A stretch of 64,000 nt of DNA from Bacteroides nordii WAL 11050 = JCM 12987 (GTDB lineage Bacteria > Bacteroidota > Bacteroidia > Bacteroidales > Bacteroidaceae): positions 1-64,000 of the forward strand of contig BAJA01000004.1 in the NCBI GenBank assembly GCA_000613465.1. Reading direction: 5' to 3'. Shown here piece by piece: positions 49,545-59,356 of this stretch. The first letter of the stretch is position 1; each line of letters starts with the position of its first letter. The notes below the pieces were generated by a model. The model was not told the DNA's origin, did not search any database, and saw nothing but the letters and a program-made list of their open reading frames with translations. A program made the position numbers and the translations under genes.

Positions 49545-52040
49545 TTACTTCTTTACAACTCTAAAGCTTGCCACTTCTGATTCACATTGAATTTTCACTA
49601 TATAGCAACCGGTAGAAAGACTGTTAAGGTGAACAGACCGTACGCCGGAAGCTAAATTTATGTTTTTCAATGCCTGTCCCATCATATTGTAAACAGTGAC
49701 TGTAACATTGGCTCCGTCATTGTCTTTTAAGTTGATGAACAATTCATCTTCCACAGCAGTAGGGTAAACGGATATGTTACCATTGGACTGGTTCTTGCTG
49801 ATTCCTGTTCCTTGATAGGTAGAATCGTAGAATTCGCGAATCAATCCGTATGCCTGGTCTTCCATACCTGCATCCTGACCCAATGCCCAGATACCAATAC
49901 CTTTGAAGCCGCCTTTGGTAGTATAGTCATATTTTAAGCGGAGGCTCTGGAGATCCTCGGCATAAGCCACCATATTGGCACCGTCTTCGGTATATTTATA
50001 AACATTACATTTTGCTGCGTCATCCCAAGTGATATCATTGTCTTTGGCATACTTGGGTACATCACCTAAAGTGGCTGTTCCGAATTTTGATCCGTTCTTG
50101 TAGATATTACCATAATAAGGCCATGCGATAACAATGTCAGATGCGGGAATGTCGATATCCAGCCAGAACTGCTTGATTCTTCTTTGTGCATCATTCAACG
50201 GGCAAGTGAATGTTTGTCCGATGTTGTACATCATGATAGTGAGGTAGTCGGCACTTTTGAGCATTCCTTTGAAATCCCATTCATTGCTTTCATTTCCCGG
50301 ATAGGTAGCAATAGAGAGTTCGAAATCCGGATTGATTTTGTCGAGCTCTTCTTTTATATATTTAGCCAGTTCATTATATTTTGCACCGTGATTGGGGACG
50401 GAGTTGTAAAACTCTTCAATATCCATATTAATACCATCCAGGTTGTATTTGTCAACAAACTTAGCTATGGCAACGGCTGCAGCACGCATCTTTTGTGAAT
50501 CGCCAAACAGATCTACATAGAAAGCTGTATTTCCACCGTCGCGAACATTACCGGTGATGGCAGCCAATACTTTCACACCATTTTTGTGCGCTGCATTGAT
50601 AAAGTCAATCCAGGGCCATTTCAGATCGATACCTTTATCTTCGAAGGTGGGGGTATAACCTCCCTTGTCAATTTCAAAACCAATAGGAGCAATATGAGTG
50701 AGGCCTTTCCAGTCTACTTTGTCAATAGTAGTAACACTGAACCAGGGGAACCAGCCGAATACTATCTTATTGTTATAGTCAGTACACTTCTGTGTATAAG
50801 CTGCCGCATCGAGCTTGTTGATTTGGCGGATTGTCATATCACCGTCCGGATCAGAAGATTCAGGAACTACATCTTTTCCATTACTGAAGTACAGTTTGGT
50901 GATTTGTCCGTCCAGTTTATTTCCGTCAGTAGCAGTCGGTTTCAACCGGATGGCTACGATAAAGAAGTTATTTCCTACACTAAGCGGCTGTTTGCCTGCG
51001 TTATCTCCATCACGTAACTCCAGTTTGCCGGTACCCGGGCGAAGTGCCTGATAGTTCATTGTGAGTGATTCGTCTGTGATCTGTGCTTTGTCACCGGCAT
51101 AGTACACATTAATAGTGGCAATATCAGTCAGTTTGGTTGTACCGTTCAGCGAGAAGTCCATTCCGGTGAGTGACAGTTCGCCTGCACCAACGGTGTTTAC
51201 TTTCAGAGTAAGCAATTCAATATTATCTTCTTTTGCATAGGCATTACCTGTTTTCTGAGAAACCATACTGCTTTCGATAGTCATTTCGCCTACTTCTTCA
51301 AAGATCTTCAGGTCGATGTTTTTTACTTCAGCTTCCGTTGCTTTAAAAGTAGCCGGATAAGCACCTTGTAAATCGGGAACATTGGTATCTGTTACATTCT
51401 GGAAATCATAATAGGCCACTAAGTTGGCTTTATCCGGGTGTGTATCGAGTACTTTATAGCTTTTCCATTTAGATATGGTCTCAAGGCTGAGAGACTTGTT
51501 CCATACTCTGACTTCATCGTAGCAGGCAAGAGAAGCACCACCCAATACGAATGACGCGTCAATGTCACCTGTGGTAGGTTTGAAGAAAGCATTAGAGAAA
51601 GACTGGCGGATACCGTCGATATAGAGAATGATAACTCCTTCGTCGGTGCTTGATTTTGTTCCGTCATACACTAAGGCTACATGGTGCCAGCCACTTTTCG
51701 GATAGCATCCGGCAGATGTTTGTGCATAAGCACCGTCTCCGTTAGCCTGCATAACGTAGATCTGTCCATTCTTTTCTACCTGTACTTTAATACGGTTACG
51801 CTCGTCGGGTTGCTCTTTTTTGAAGATAATGAAACGATCGGCCAGCTCATCCAGAGTTATATTCACCCATGCCTCTATGGTGTAGGCTCCGGCTTTGTTG
51901 AGCTGTGTGATATCTCCGCAATCCAGATAAGCATCTCCGGAATTTACGTTCAACTTGAAACCTTTGTTACCTGTCGTTTGGGCAGATACATTGAGAATGC
52001 CTAACAAAAACAGCAGGCATAAAAACAAATTCTTTTTCAT
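49545..52040 (-). CDS. GH18 endo-beta-N-acetylglucosaminidase-like enzyme with LamG domain
   Basis: This 831-residue secreted protein (signal 1-20, ending VSAQ) starts with a LamG-like jelly roll (about 30-220, with WHHVALVYDG), then a beta domain of about 180 residues. The GH18 TIM barrel follows from about 425, with the catalytic D-x-x-x-D-x-E at residues 535-542 (DGINMDIE, acid Glu542), and MMYNIGQTF and GIWALGQD further on. Residues about 750-831 are a type IX-like C-terminal domain (ISVYPTAVEDELFINL ... SVHLNSLSTGCYIVKI). GH18 enzymes of this make cut between the two core GlcNAc of N-glycans; chitinase activity cannot be excluded. Confidence 0.88.
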   Translation of the reverse strand: MKKNLFLCLLFLLGILNVSAQTTGNKGFKLNVNSGDAYLDCGDITQLNKAGAYTIEAWVNITLDELADRFIIFKKEQPDERNRIKVQVEKNGQIYVMQANGDGAYAQTSAGCYPKSGWHHVALVYDGTKSSTDEGVIILYIDGIRQSFSNAFFKPTTGDIDASFVLGGASLACYDEVRVWNKSLSLETISKWKSYKVLDTHPDKANLVAYYDFQNVTDTNVPDLQGAYPATFKATEAEVKNIDLKIFEEVGEMTIESSMVSQKTGNAYAKEDNIELLTLKVNTVGAGELSLTGMDFSLNGTTKLTDIATINVYYAGDKAQITDESLTMNYQALRPGTGKLELRDGDNAGKQPLSVGNNFFIVAIRLKPTATDGNKLDGQITKLYFSNGKDVVPESSDPDGDMTIRQINKLDAAAYTQKCTDYNNKIVFGWFPWFSVTTIDKVDWKGLTHIAPIGFEIDKGGYTPTFEDKGIDLKWPWIDFINAAHKNGVKVLAAITGNVRDGGNTAFYVDLFGDSQKMRAAAVAIAKFVDKYNLDGINMDIEEFYNSVPNHGAKYNELAKYIKEELDKINPDFELSIATYPGNESNEWDFKGMLKSADYLTIMMYNIGQTFTCPLNDAQRRIKQFWLDIDIPASDIVIAWPYYGNIYKNGSKFGTATLGDVPKYAKDNDITWDDAAKCNVYKYTEDGANMVAYAEDLQSLRLKYDYTTKGGFKGIGIWALGQDAGMEDQAYGLIREFYDSTYQGTGISKNQSNGNISVYPTAVEDELFINLKDNDGANVTVTVYNMMGQALKNINLASGVRSVHLNSLSTGCYIVKIQCESEVASFRVVKK

Positions 52041-52068
52041 TTGGTATTTATTTTAAATTAAACAAAGT

Positions 52069-52572
52069 TTATTCTTCAGGACTGTTAGGGTCGTATATCT
52101 CGAATACACCCGATTCGGTGGTAGGACTGTCTACCACTTTGTTGTCGGTAGCAATGGCTTTTACTACCAGCCTGTATTTTCCTCCCGGCACAATCGGATC
52201 ACCGTCATAATCTACATTGAATCCTTCACTGAAGCGGAAAGAGCATTGATTTTTGAACTCTTTCTGGTTAGGGTCTTTCTGAGGATACGTTACCTGAAAA
52301 GCCCTGTCGGTATGTTTCATGGCCTCTTCGGCATAGAGGGTGCTTTTTTCTTTGATTACCCAGAAGTTAATATTCTGTATCCGGGTGGTATCCCCTTTGA
52401 AGAAATAGGTTACTTTTATATCAGAAAGTTTACTTTCCGTACCCACATTCCATGTGCGTATGTTCCATACATACAGATAACTGTCTTTTTTTGAGAAGTC
52501 ATCTTCGTTCTTGTCACAAGCAATGAATGAGAGAGTCATTAAAAGCAGAAGTAGCTTGAATGTTGATTTCAT
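52069..52572 (-). CDS. Small lipoprotein of unknown function in PUL-B
   Basis: I choose the ATG at 52572 (167 residues), because the upstream in-frame ATG at 52599 would overlap SusD. The lipobox LSFIAC marks a lipoprotein, followed by an acidic stretch and predicted beta strands (SYLYVWNIRTWNVG, IKVTYFFKGD, YRLVVKAIATDNKV). No catalytic motif is seen. It lies 7 bases after SusD and 28 before GH18, the usual place for an extra surface glycan-binding protein, and I infer that role from position only. The family is not one I recognise. Confidence 0.7.
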   Translation of the reverse strand: MKSTFKLLLLLMTLSFIACDKNEDDFSKKDSYLYVWNIRTWNVGTESKLSDIKVTYFFKGDTTRIQNINFWVIKEKSTLYAEEAMKHTDRAFQVTYPQKDPNQKEFKNQCSFRFSEGFNVDYDGDPIVPGGKYRLVVKAIATDNKVVDSPTTESGVFEIYDPNSPEE

Positions 52573-52579
52573 ATCGCTT

Positions 52580-54018
52580 TTATTTTTTAGTAGTTTCATA
52601 TCCTGGATTCTGTTCCAAATTTGAGTTCTTTATAATCTCTGTCTGAGGGATAGGGCAAAGGTTATGGGCTTCACTAATGTATTCACCTCCCTTTGAGTTA
52701 ATCTCTTTACTGATTCTTTTTACCGTCTCTACAAGTATTCCCCAACGCACAAGATCGAATCGGCGATGTCCCTCATAGCATAATTCGCGGGCACGTTCAT
52801 CACGAATGAGAGATTGAAATTGTTTGTAATCCAACTCTTCTATTTCATCTACCCTGCCCGTTCGCGAATTTCATTGATTGCGTCATAAGCCTCTTGGGTA
52901 GGCGCTCCTTTCCATTCGTTTAGTGCTTCGGCATACATGAGAAGAACGTCTGCATAGCGGAATACGGGGAAGTTCAGTCCGTCGTGGTCAAGCATTTGTT
53001 TACCGGTTCTGTCCCAGTATTTAATGATGGCGATACGGCTGTCTTTGAAAGCCTGTCCCCGCCAGGTCTTGGCCAGATTGTGTTCAAGGCGCAGGTCCCA
53101 TTCATCGTATTTGTCATAGAAAGAAGTGGGGGCTGAACTTCCTCCCAAACCATTGAACTTGTCCCATTCTTCTTTGCTCGGACCCAGGTACCACAACATA
53201 CGGGCGGAGAAGTCGGTATAGTCAGCATTGAACTGAATAGAGAAGATGTGTTCCTGCTGGTTCTCGAATGCCTGTGAGAAGATGTCGCTATAGTTGTCGA
53301 ACAGTTTATATTTGTTCAGGCCCATGATTTGCTCACAGGTCTTTGCTGCGTTTTCCCATTGTTCTTGCAGTAAATACATTTTTGCCAACAGGGTAAGTGC
53401 GGTTCCTTTACTGGCTCTTGCTACGATGGCAGGGCTTTTCTCCAAGATGTCCGATACTTCGGTGAGTTCATCAATGATGAAATTTGAAAGTTCTTCCCGT
53501 GTGGCTCTCTTTATATTCTTTACCTGATCCAGCGAAGTTATCTCATCTTTCAATAAGGGTACGCCTCCCCAGTAAGTCAATGCATGATAATAGTAGAAAG
53601 CACGTAGAAAACGGGCTTCTGCCAGCAGCGAAGTACGGCGGGTCTCATCAAAGGTTGATTGCTTTATGCGGCTTATGGTTGTGTTGCAAGCGCCGATTGC
53701 CTGATAAGTGGTGAGCCACCAGTCACTCCATCGGTTTTCACCGGAAGTCCATTGATAATTGGCTGAGCCACCTGCACTACCGGATATATCGGTGCCTTCA
53801 AAGGCAAAGCACCATCTGTCCTGACTGTAATATCCTGTTCCGTTGAGGAAACTGTAACATCCGGATACGGCAGCTTCTGCCCCGTCTGCCGTTTCAAACA
53901 GTTTACCGACGCTGAGTTGTGATATAGGTGTTTTATCGAGCATGTCCAGGCACGAGCTGCAAGTAGCAGTCAGGATGCACAGTGCCATTATCTTTAGTTT
54001 TTTCATGATTCTTTTCAT
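52580..54018 (-). CDS. SusD-like glycan-binding lipoprotein of PUL-B, frame-interrupted
   Basis: A lipoprotein signal ends in TCSSC, and the SusD core (EARFLRAFYYYHALTYWGGVP) is intact. The first frame ends at 52849 after INEIRERAG. The next continues DEIEELDYKQFQSLIRDERA to 52580, with GHRRFDLVRWG and the closing PIPQTEI ... NPGYE. Adding one G to the GGG at 52852-52854 joins the two as a 479-residue protein of typical size. It follows the SusC stop directly and should cap the same transporter. Confidence 0.92.
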
Positions 54019-57000
54019 TATAATGTGATTTTAAAGCCAAAAGTATAAGTTCTCGCTGAGGGATAAGCGGTAAAGTCCATACCCCGTAGCACGTTGGCCG
54101 AATAGACCTTATAGCCGCCTTCCGTTCCGGTATTTACCTCCGGATCGTATCCTTTGTATGAGGTGAACGTGAACAGGTTGGTACCGGTAACGTAACATTG
54201 CAGTTCCTGAATCGTCTTATTCTTTTTCCAGCTCTTAACCGGGAAGTTGTAATACAGGCTGATACTCTTTATCTTCAGATGTGAACCATCATGAATCATG
54301 TAGGTAGAAGGCTGGTATTCGTCATTGGAATAGAGTTTAGGATAATTTCCGTTGGGATTGTCGAGTGACCAGAAGTTCTTTACCCGTTTGTACTGATTTA
54401 CAAACCGGGGATCAACTGTGGCATACAGGAAGTCACCTCCTGCAAGTATGTCATTTCCATACGTTCCCTGTAAAAATACACTCAGAGTGAAATTCTTGTA
54501 AGTGAACGTATTGTTGATACCTCCAAAGAAATCGGGATTCGGGTCGCCGATGGTTGTCTGGTCTTCAATGGAAACCACGCCATCCCCATTAATATCCCGG
54601 TAGATTTTTTGTCCGAGTGAAGCGTTCGGCTCATTGCCGGCTTCAATTTGTGCACGTGAGCGGTAAATACCGTCCATAATATAGCCATAGAATACTCCGA
54701 CGGGCTGGCCTACCTTTAACCAGGAGTAAGGATGTGTACCCAAACCCGGACGGAAGGTGTATTCAAAATCTTTATCCGGTCCCATCGCTAAGACTTTATT
54801 TTTATTTGTAGAGATATTAAATTCGGTAGACCATGTGAAGTCTTTTGTAGCGATATTGGTAGTACGGATCATAAGCTCTACTCCCTGGTTTGAGATCTTA
54901 CCTACATTCATGAAACCATTCTTGAATCCTGAGATATAGGGGAACTCCACATCCAGTAAAAGATCTTTGGTTCTTTTAGAATAAAAGTCAAGTTCTATAT
55001 TCAAACGTGAATTGAAGAAAGAAGCCTCCACACCAAAATCGAACTGAGCCGTTGTCTCCCATTTCAGTTTGTCATTTCCTAAACGATCGGGGATGTATCC
55101 GATTTGCGGAATGTCGCCTAACATCACATTTTGTTGTTTCATCAACGGTAATGTCTGGTACAGTGCAATATCCTGATTTCCGGAAAGACCATAACTGAAT
55201 CTCAGTTTCAGGTTATTCAGTTTGGAAAATCGCTTCATGAACTTCTCTTCCGAGAGTCTCCATCCCAACGCTACGGAAGGGAAGAAAGCAAACTGGTTAT
55301 CTTTGCCTAAACGGGATGAACCATCGTATCTGCCTACAAGCGAGAGCAGGTAACGATCGTGAATAGAGTAGTTGATGCGTCCCAGATACGATATGATGGC
55401 CCATTCGGAAGCAGAGCTGCCTATCTGGCGGGTTTTGGTTTCTGCATCGGAGAGGTTGTTCCAGTCCAACAAGTCATTGGTGAAGTTTTTTCCGTATAGG
55501 TTTAGTCCTTCGTTACGTCCGAATTGTAAAGTATATCCTCCCAAGACAGTCAGGTGGTGTCCTTCGGCTATCTCTTTCATATAGTTGGCTGTGTTTTCCC
55601 ATAAGATAGAATAACCTTCCCCCTGATTGATCCACGCTTCACCTTTGGTTTTATTCTGCATCATGGTTGGGAGTGAACCGGGTTTGTATTCATTCGTTTT
55701 ACTGGTGCTGGCGTTCAATCCTAAAGAAGTTTTGAACTTCAATCCTTTTATGGCTTCCCAGTCTGCAAATATACCTGCATAGACAGTGGTCGATGCTTCT
55801 TCTTTCTTACGCAGGTTAAGCTGTGCTACTACGTTGTCAATCTTGTTGCTTACCACACGTGAAGGGCTGTCTGCTGCATACGAACCGTCCTCATTATAAA
55901 TAGGCATGGTCGGAGGAGTTGCCAGAGCCGAGCTTTGGTAATCAAATCCTCCAAACTTACCAGATTGGGTTTTCTGGACGAGTGGGAAAATTGGAAATTA
56001 GCCCCGATATTTATCTTATCACCTATCTTTCTGTCCAAGTTGAGACGGGTCTGATAACGTCTGATCCCGGATCTTTTGATGACACCCTCCTGATCAAACA
56101 TACTCAATGATAAATAATAACGGGTATCTTTACTTCCTCCCGAAGCTGCTACCTGATAATTCTGCATCAGTGCCATTTGGAGTATTTCATCCTGCCAGTC
56201 GGTGCCTTTTTCATAGATACTGGGATTCTCAATAGAAGGTTCTTGTCCGGCAGCCACATCCTGCTGATTCAGCATTTCGGCATATTCACGCGCATTGAGC
56301 ATTTCCAGCCGTTTGGCAACATGCTGGATACCGACGTAGGCATTCACTGTAACATTGTTGCCACCTTCGATTCCTCTTTTAGTAGTAATGATAACAACAC
56401 CATTGGCACCTCTGGCACCATAAATAGAAGTAGCTGCGGCATCTTTCAGAATCTCTATCGATTCTATATCATTGGGGTCAATCAGGTTCAGGTCGCCTGC
56501 ACCGATAAATCCGTCTACAACATACAAAGGCTGATTACTTGCCGAAATAGAGTTACCACCACGGATCAGGATATTGGTAGCTGCACCCGGTTCACCGGAA
56601 GTGTTAGTGACGTGTACACCCGATACTTTACCGGTCAGTGCCTGGTCCAGACGAATCGTAGGTACATTGTTTATATCCTTTTCTCCGATACGGGCAACAG
56701 CGCCTGTCAGATCTTTCTTTCTCATCACACCGTAACCGATAGCTACTACTTCATTCAGCATATGGCTATCTTCATCCAACAGCACATTGACAACCGTTTT
56801 GTCCTTTACTCTTATATCTTTTTGTTTGTAACCGATGTAAGAGAACTGAAGTTCGGAATTCTTGTTTTTCAGCTGGATTGAGTAGTTACCGTCCATATCG
56901 GTCGTTGTACCTTCATTACCATTTTTAACCCGGATGGTAACTCCCACAAGTGGTTCGTTGGTAGCATCTGTAACCTTTCCTTTGATGATGACCGGTTTGC

Positions 57001-57322
57001 TTGCCGCTACCTGTTGCTGTGGAATGATGACTACTGATTTGGATTGTATGCTAAAGCTTAATCCTCTTGGAGTGAGTACCGCTTTGAGAACTTCCAACAG
57101 GTCTTTGTTTTGTGCAGAAACCGTTATATCCTTCCGGTTGTCCAATACTCCTTCGCGATAAGAGAAAGAGTAATCGGTTTTGTGTTCTATTTCATTAAAG
57201 AACTGCTTCAATGTGGCATTGTTAAGTGAGAGAGAAATCTTTTGCTCCTGGGCATTAATGGTGGATACGAATCCGGTCATTAACAATAGAAGCAGTATTA
57301 TGCGAAATTTTCTTGTACTCAT
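54018..57322 (-). CDS. SusC-like transporter with STN domain (PUL-B), frame-interrupted
   Basis: TonB-dependent transporter of about 1101 residues once repaired. After the signal (1-24, ending INAQ) comes an STN domain (residues about 26-105, ISLSLNNATLKQFFNEIEHK through SVVIIPQQ), then a carboxypeptidase-regulatory-like domain, a TonB box (LNEVVAIGYGVMRKKDLTGA), the plug (NILIRGGNSISASNQPLYVV) and the barrel ending TYTFGFKITL. The frame breaks near 55928. One more G gives TKARALATPPTMPIYNEDG. The STN domain is the piece that signals to FecR, and ECF sigma and FecR genes lie upstream. Confidence 0.93.
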
Positions 57323-57478
57323 AATGATTTTAAGTATTTTATCATAAGTGATTTTCAGGTGTTTTTACTTGTTAGTCAGATGTCTCGTTTTTCTTTGTCC
57401 TTGTCCGTTCTGTAAGTAGTACACCGATTGGCTTTATTTGTAACATCTCTTTTTTTATGTTTTATAACATACTACTTT

Positions 57479-59356
57479 TTATTTCGTCACTCTCTTTTTC
57501 AGCTCCTCGATTGTAACATCAACCTGTCTGCCTGCTTGTGTCTGTCCCTTGTAAGTGACTACACGGAGCATCGATGCATTTTTAGGAACAGAAAGTGTAT
57601 CTGTATACATATTGGAGTAGACATCAGGGATTGTATTGTCGAATGTATAGAACAGGCTTAGCCCCTCTACTTCTGTCTTTAGTTCTATTTTCAGTTCGTT
57701 CTTTTTATCCCGGTGCGGACAGATTATCGGATCATAAATGCTGCGGGCATAGTTAACTCCGGATTGATCGAATCGCTCAAATTGTTGTTCTACCCTGTGG
57801 ACAAAGAATTTCCAGTTACGTAACCGGGCATCGGTCCATAATGTCTCGGATATAGCTAAAGCACGGGGCCAGACCATGTATTCCACCTGACGGTAGTGAG
57901 GTACGGATTCCGTCCAGAGGTTTCCTTGTCCGCCCATTACTAAAGACGGATTTATGCTGTCAGGGATAAGCTGATATTTGTAGCAGTCCTGCAGGCGAAG
58001 CATAGCGTAAGTGTTCGGTTCAACTGTCGGGTCTCCCTGATAGAAATCCAGATAGCAATGATCGCTCGGAGTCATAATAACCGAATGTCCTTGGCGGGCA
58101 GCTTCCGCACCTCCCTTTATACCTCTCCATGACATTACAATTGCTTCCGGAGCTAAACCACCTTCCAGTATCTCATCCCATCCGATAACCTGTTTCCCTT
58201 TTTTCTGAACCATGTTGGCCACTCGTTTTATAAAGTAGCTTTGCAGTTCTTCCGAATTTTTCAGATGTTCTTTTTGTTTTCGCATCCGGCATTTGGGACA
58301 TCTCTCCCAGAAGCCCTTATAGCATTCATCGCCTCCGATATGTATGTATGGGGAAGGAAAAAGGCGGGCAACTTCAGAGAATACAGTATCAAGAACTTCA
58401 AATGTCCGTTCATTGCCTGCACACAAGGAGTTTTCCGTTTTTGTATAGAATGTATTTCCTACATTCACATGAAAAGGACCACCCGTACAGGAAATCTCAG
58501 GATATGCCGACAGGGCAGCCATACTGTGTCCGGGTATATCTATTTCGGGCACTATCGTAATATAGCGTTTCCGGGCATAGTCTACAACCTCCCGGATGTC
58601 TTCCGGAGTATAAAACCCTCCATAGCTCAAAGAGTCGGTAGAGAGTTGTGGTTCTCTCTCCCACCAGTTACCTACCCGGGGAGCTCTCCATGCACCGATA
58701 TTGGTCAGTTCAGGCAGTGATTTTATTTCAAGTCTCCACCCCTGATCATCGGTCAGATGCCAGTGAAACACATTATACTTGTATTCTGCCATTTGGTCTA
58801 TGAACCGCTTCACTTCCTGTTTGGTAAAGAAGTGCCGGCTAACGTCAAGCATCAGCCCGCGCCATGCGAACTGAGGTTTATCGGTGATTTCTACACAATT
58901 GATGTACCATGTTTTCTGTGGCTGCACTGTTTTCGATTTTATCTCCGGAGGGAGTAGTTGAAGAACAGATTGTATGCCGTTGAATATACCATGATGCCTG
59001 TATGCACTTAGCACGAGTTTCCCGGAGGATACGGACAACTGATATCCCTCCTCTCCCAACTCTTTATAATCGCCTAATTGAAAGAGTATTGTTCCGGAGT
59101 CACCAATCGGTAAAGAGAATCCGGTAGCATCACTGGTCTTTTCGTTGAAGTATTCCGCCAGAGCTACCATTGCCGTGTCAGAAGTATCTATTCCGATCGT
59201 TGTTTGGCCGTTCATACAGAAACTTCCCGGTTTGAGCTCATAGTTGTTTGGCAGAGGAATAATCTGTATAGACTCGTTGGGTATGTTCTCTTCCGGGCTT
59301 TTGCAACTTACGCATCCCAGCAGGAAGAGGAATAGAAAGAGATTGATAAGTTTCAT
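57479..59356 (-). CDS. GH20 beta-N-acetylhexosaminidase
   Basis: This enzyme removes terminal beta-linked GlcNAc or GalNAc by substrate-assisted catalysis. It is a 625-residue lipoprotein (GCVSC, Cys18). A GH20 N-terminal domain (about 30-160) precedes the TIM barrel from about 165 (RGLMLDVSRHFFTKQEVKRF). The catalytic pair Asp343/Glu344 is in HIGGDE, with HWHLTDDQGWRLEI and the VMSWRG block. A short C-terminal beta domain follows. It overlaps the DUF4838 gene by ATGA at 59353-59356, and the SusC gene starts 156 bases later, so this enzyme may be cotranscribed with the whole of PUL-B. Confidence 0.95.
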   Translation of the reverse strand: MKLINLFLFLFLLGCVSCKSPEENIPNESIQIIPLPNNYELKPGSFCMNGQTTIGIDTSDTAMVALAEYFNEKTSDATGFSLPIGDSGTILFQLGDYKELGEEGYQLSVSSGKLVLSAYRHHGIFNGIQSVLQLLPPEIKSKTVQPQKTWYINCVEITDKPQFAWRGLMLDVSRHFFTKQEVKRFIDQMAEYKYNVFHWHLTDDQGWRLEIKSLPELTNIGAWRAPRVGNWWEREPQLSTDSLSYGGFYTPEDIREVVDYARKRYITIVPEIDIPGHSMAALSAYPEISCTGGPFHVNVGNTFYTKTENSLCAGNERTFEVLDTVFSEVARLFPSPYIHIGGDECYKGFWERCPKCRMRKQKEHLKNSEELQSYFIKRVANMVQKKGKQVIGWDEILEGGLAPEAIVMSWRGIKGGAEAARQGHSVIMTPSDHCYLDFYQGDPTVEPNTYAMLRLQDCYKYQLIPDSINPSLVMGGQGNLWTESVPHYRQVEYMVWPRALAISETLWTDARLRNWKFFVHRVEQQFERFDQSGVNYARSIYDPIICPHRDKKNELKIELKTEVEGLSLFYTFDNTIPDVYSNMYTDTLSVPKNASMLRVVTYKGQTQAGRQVDVTIEELKKRVTK

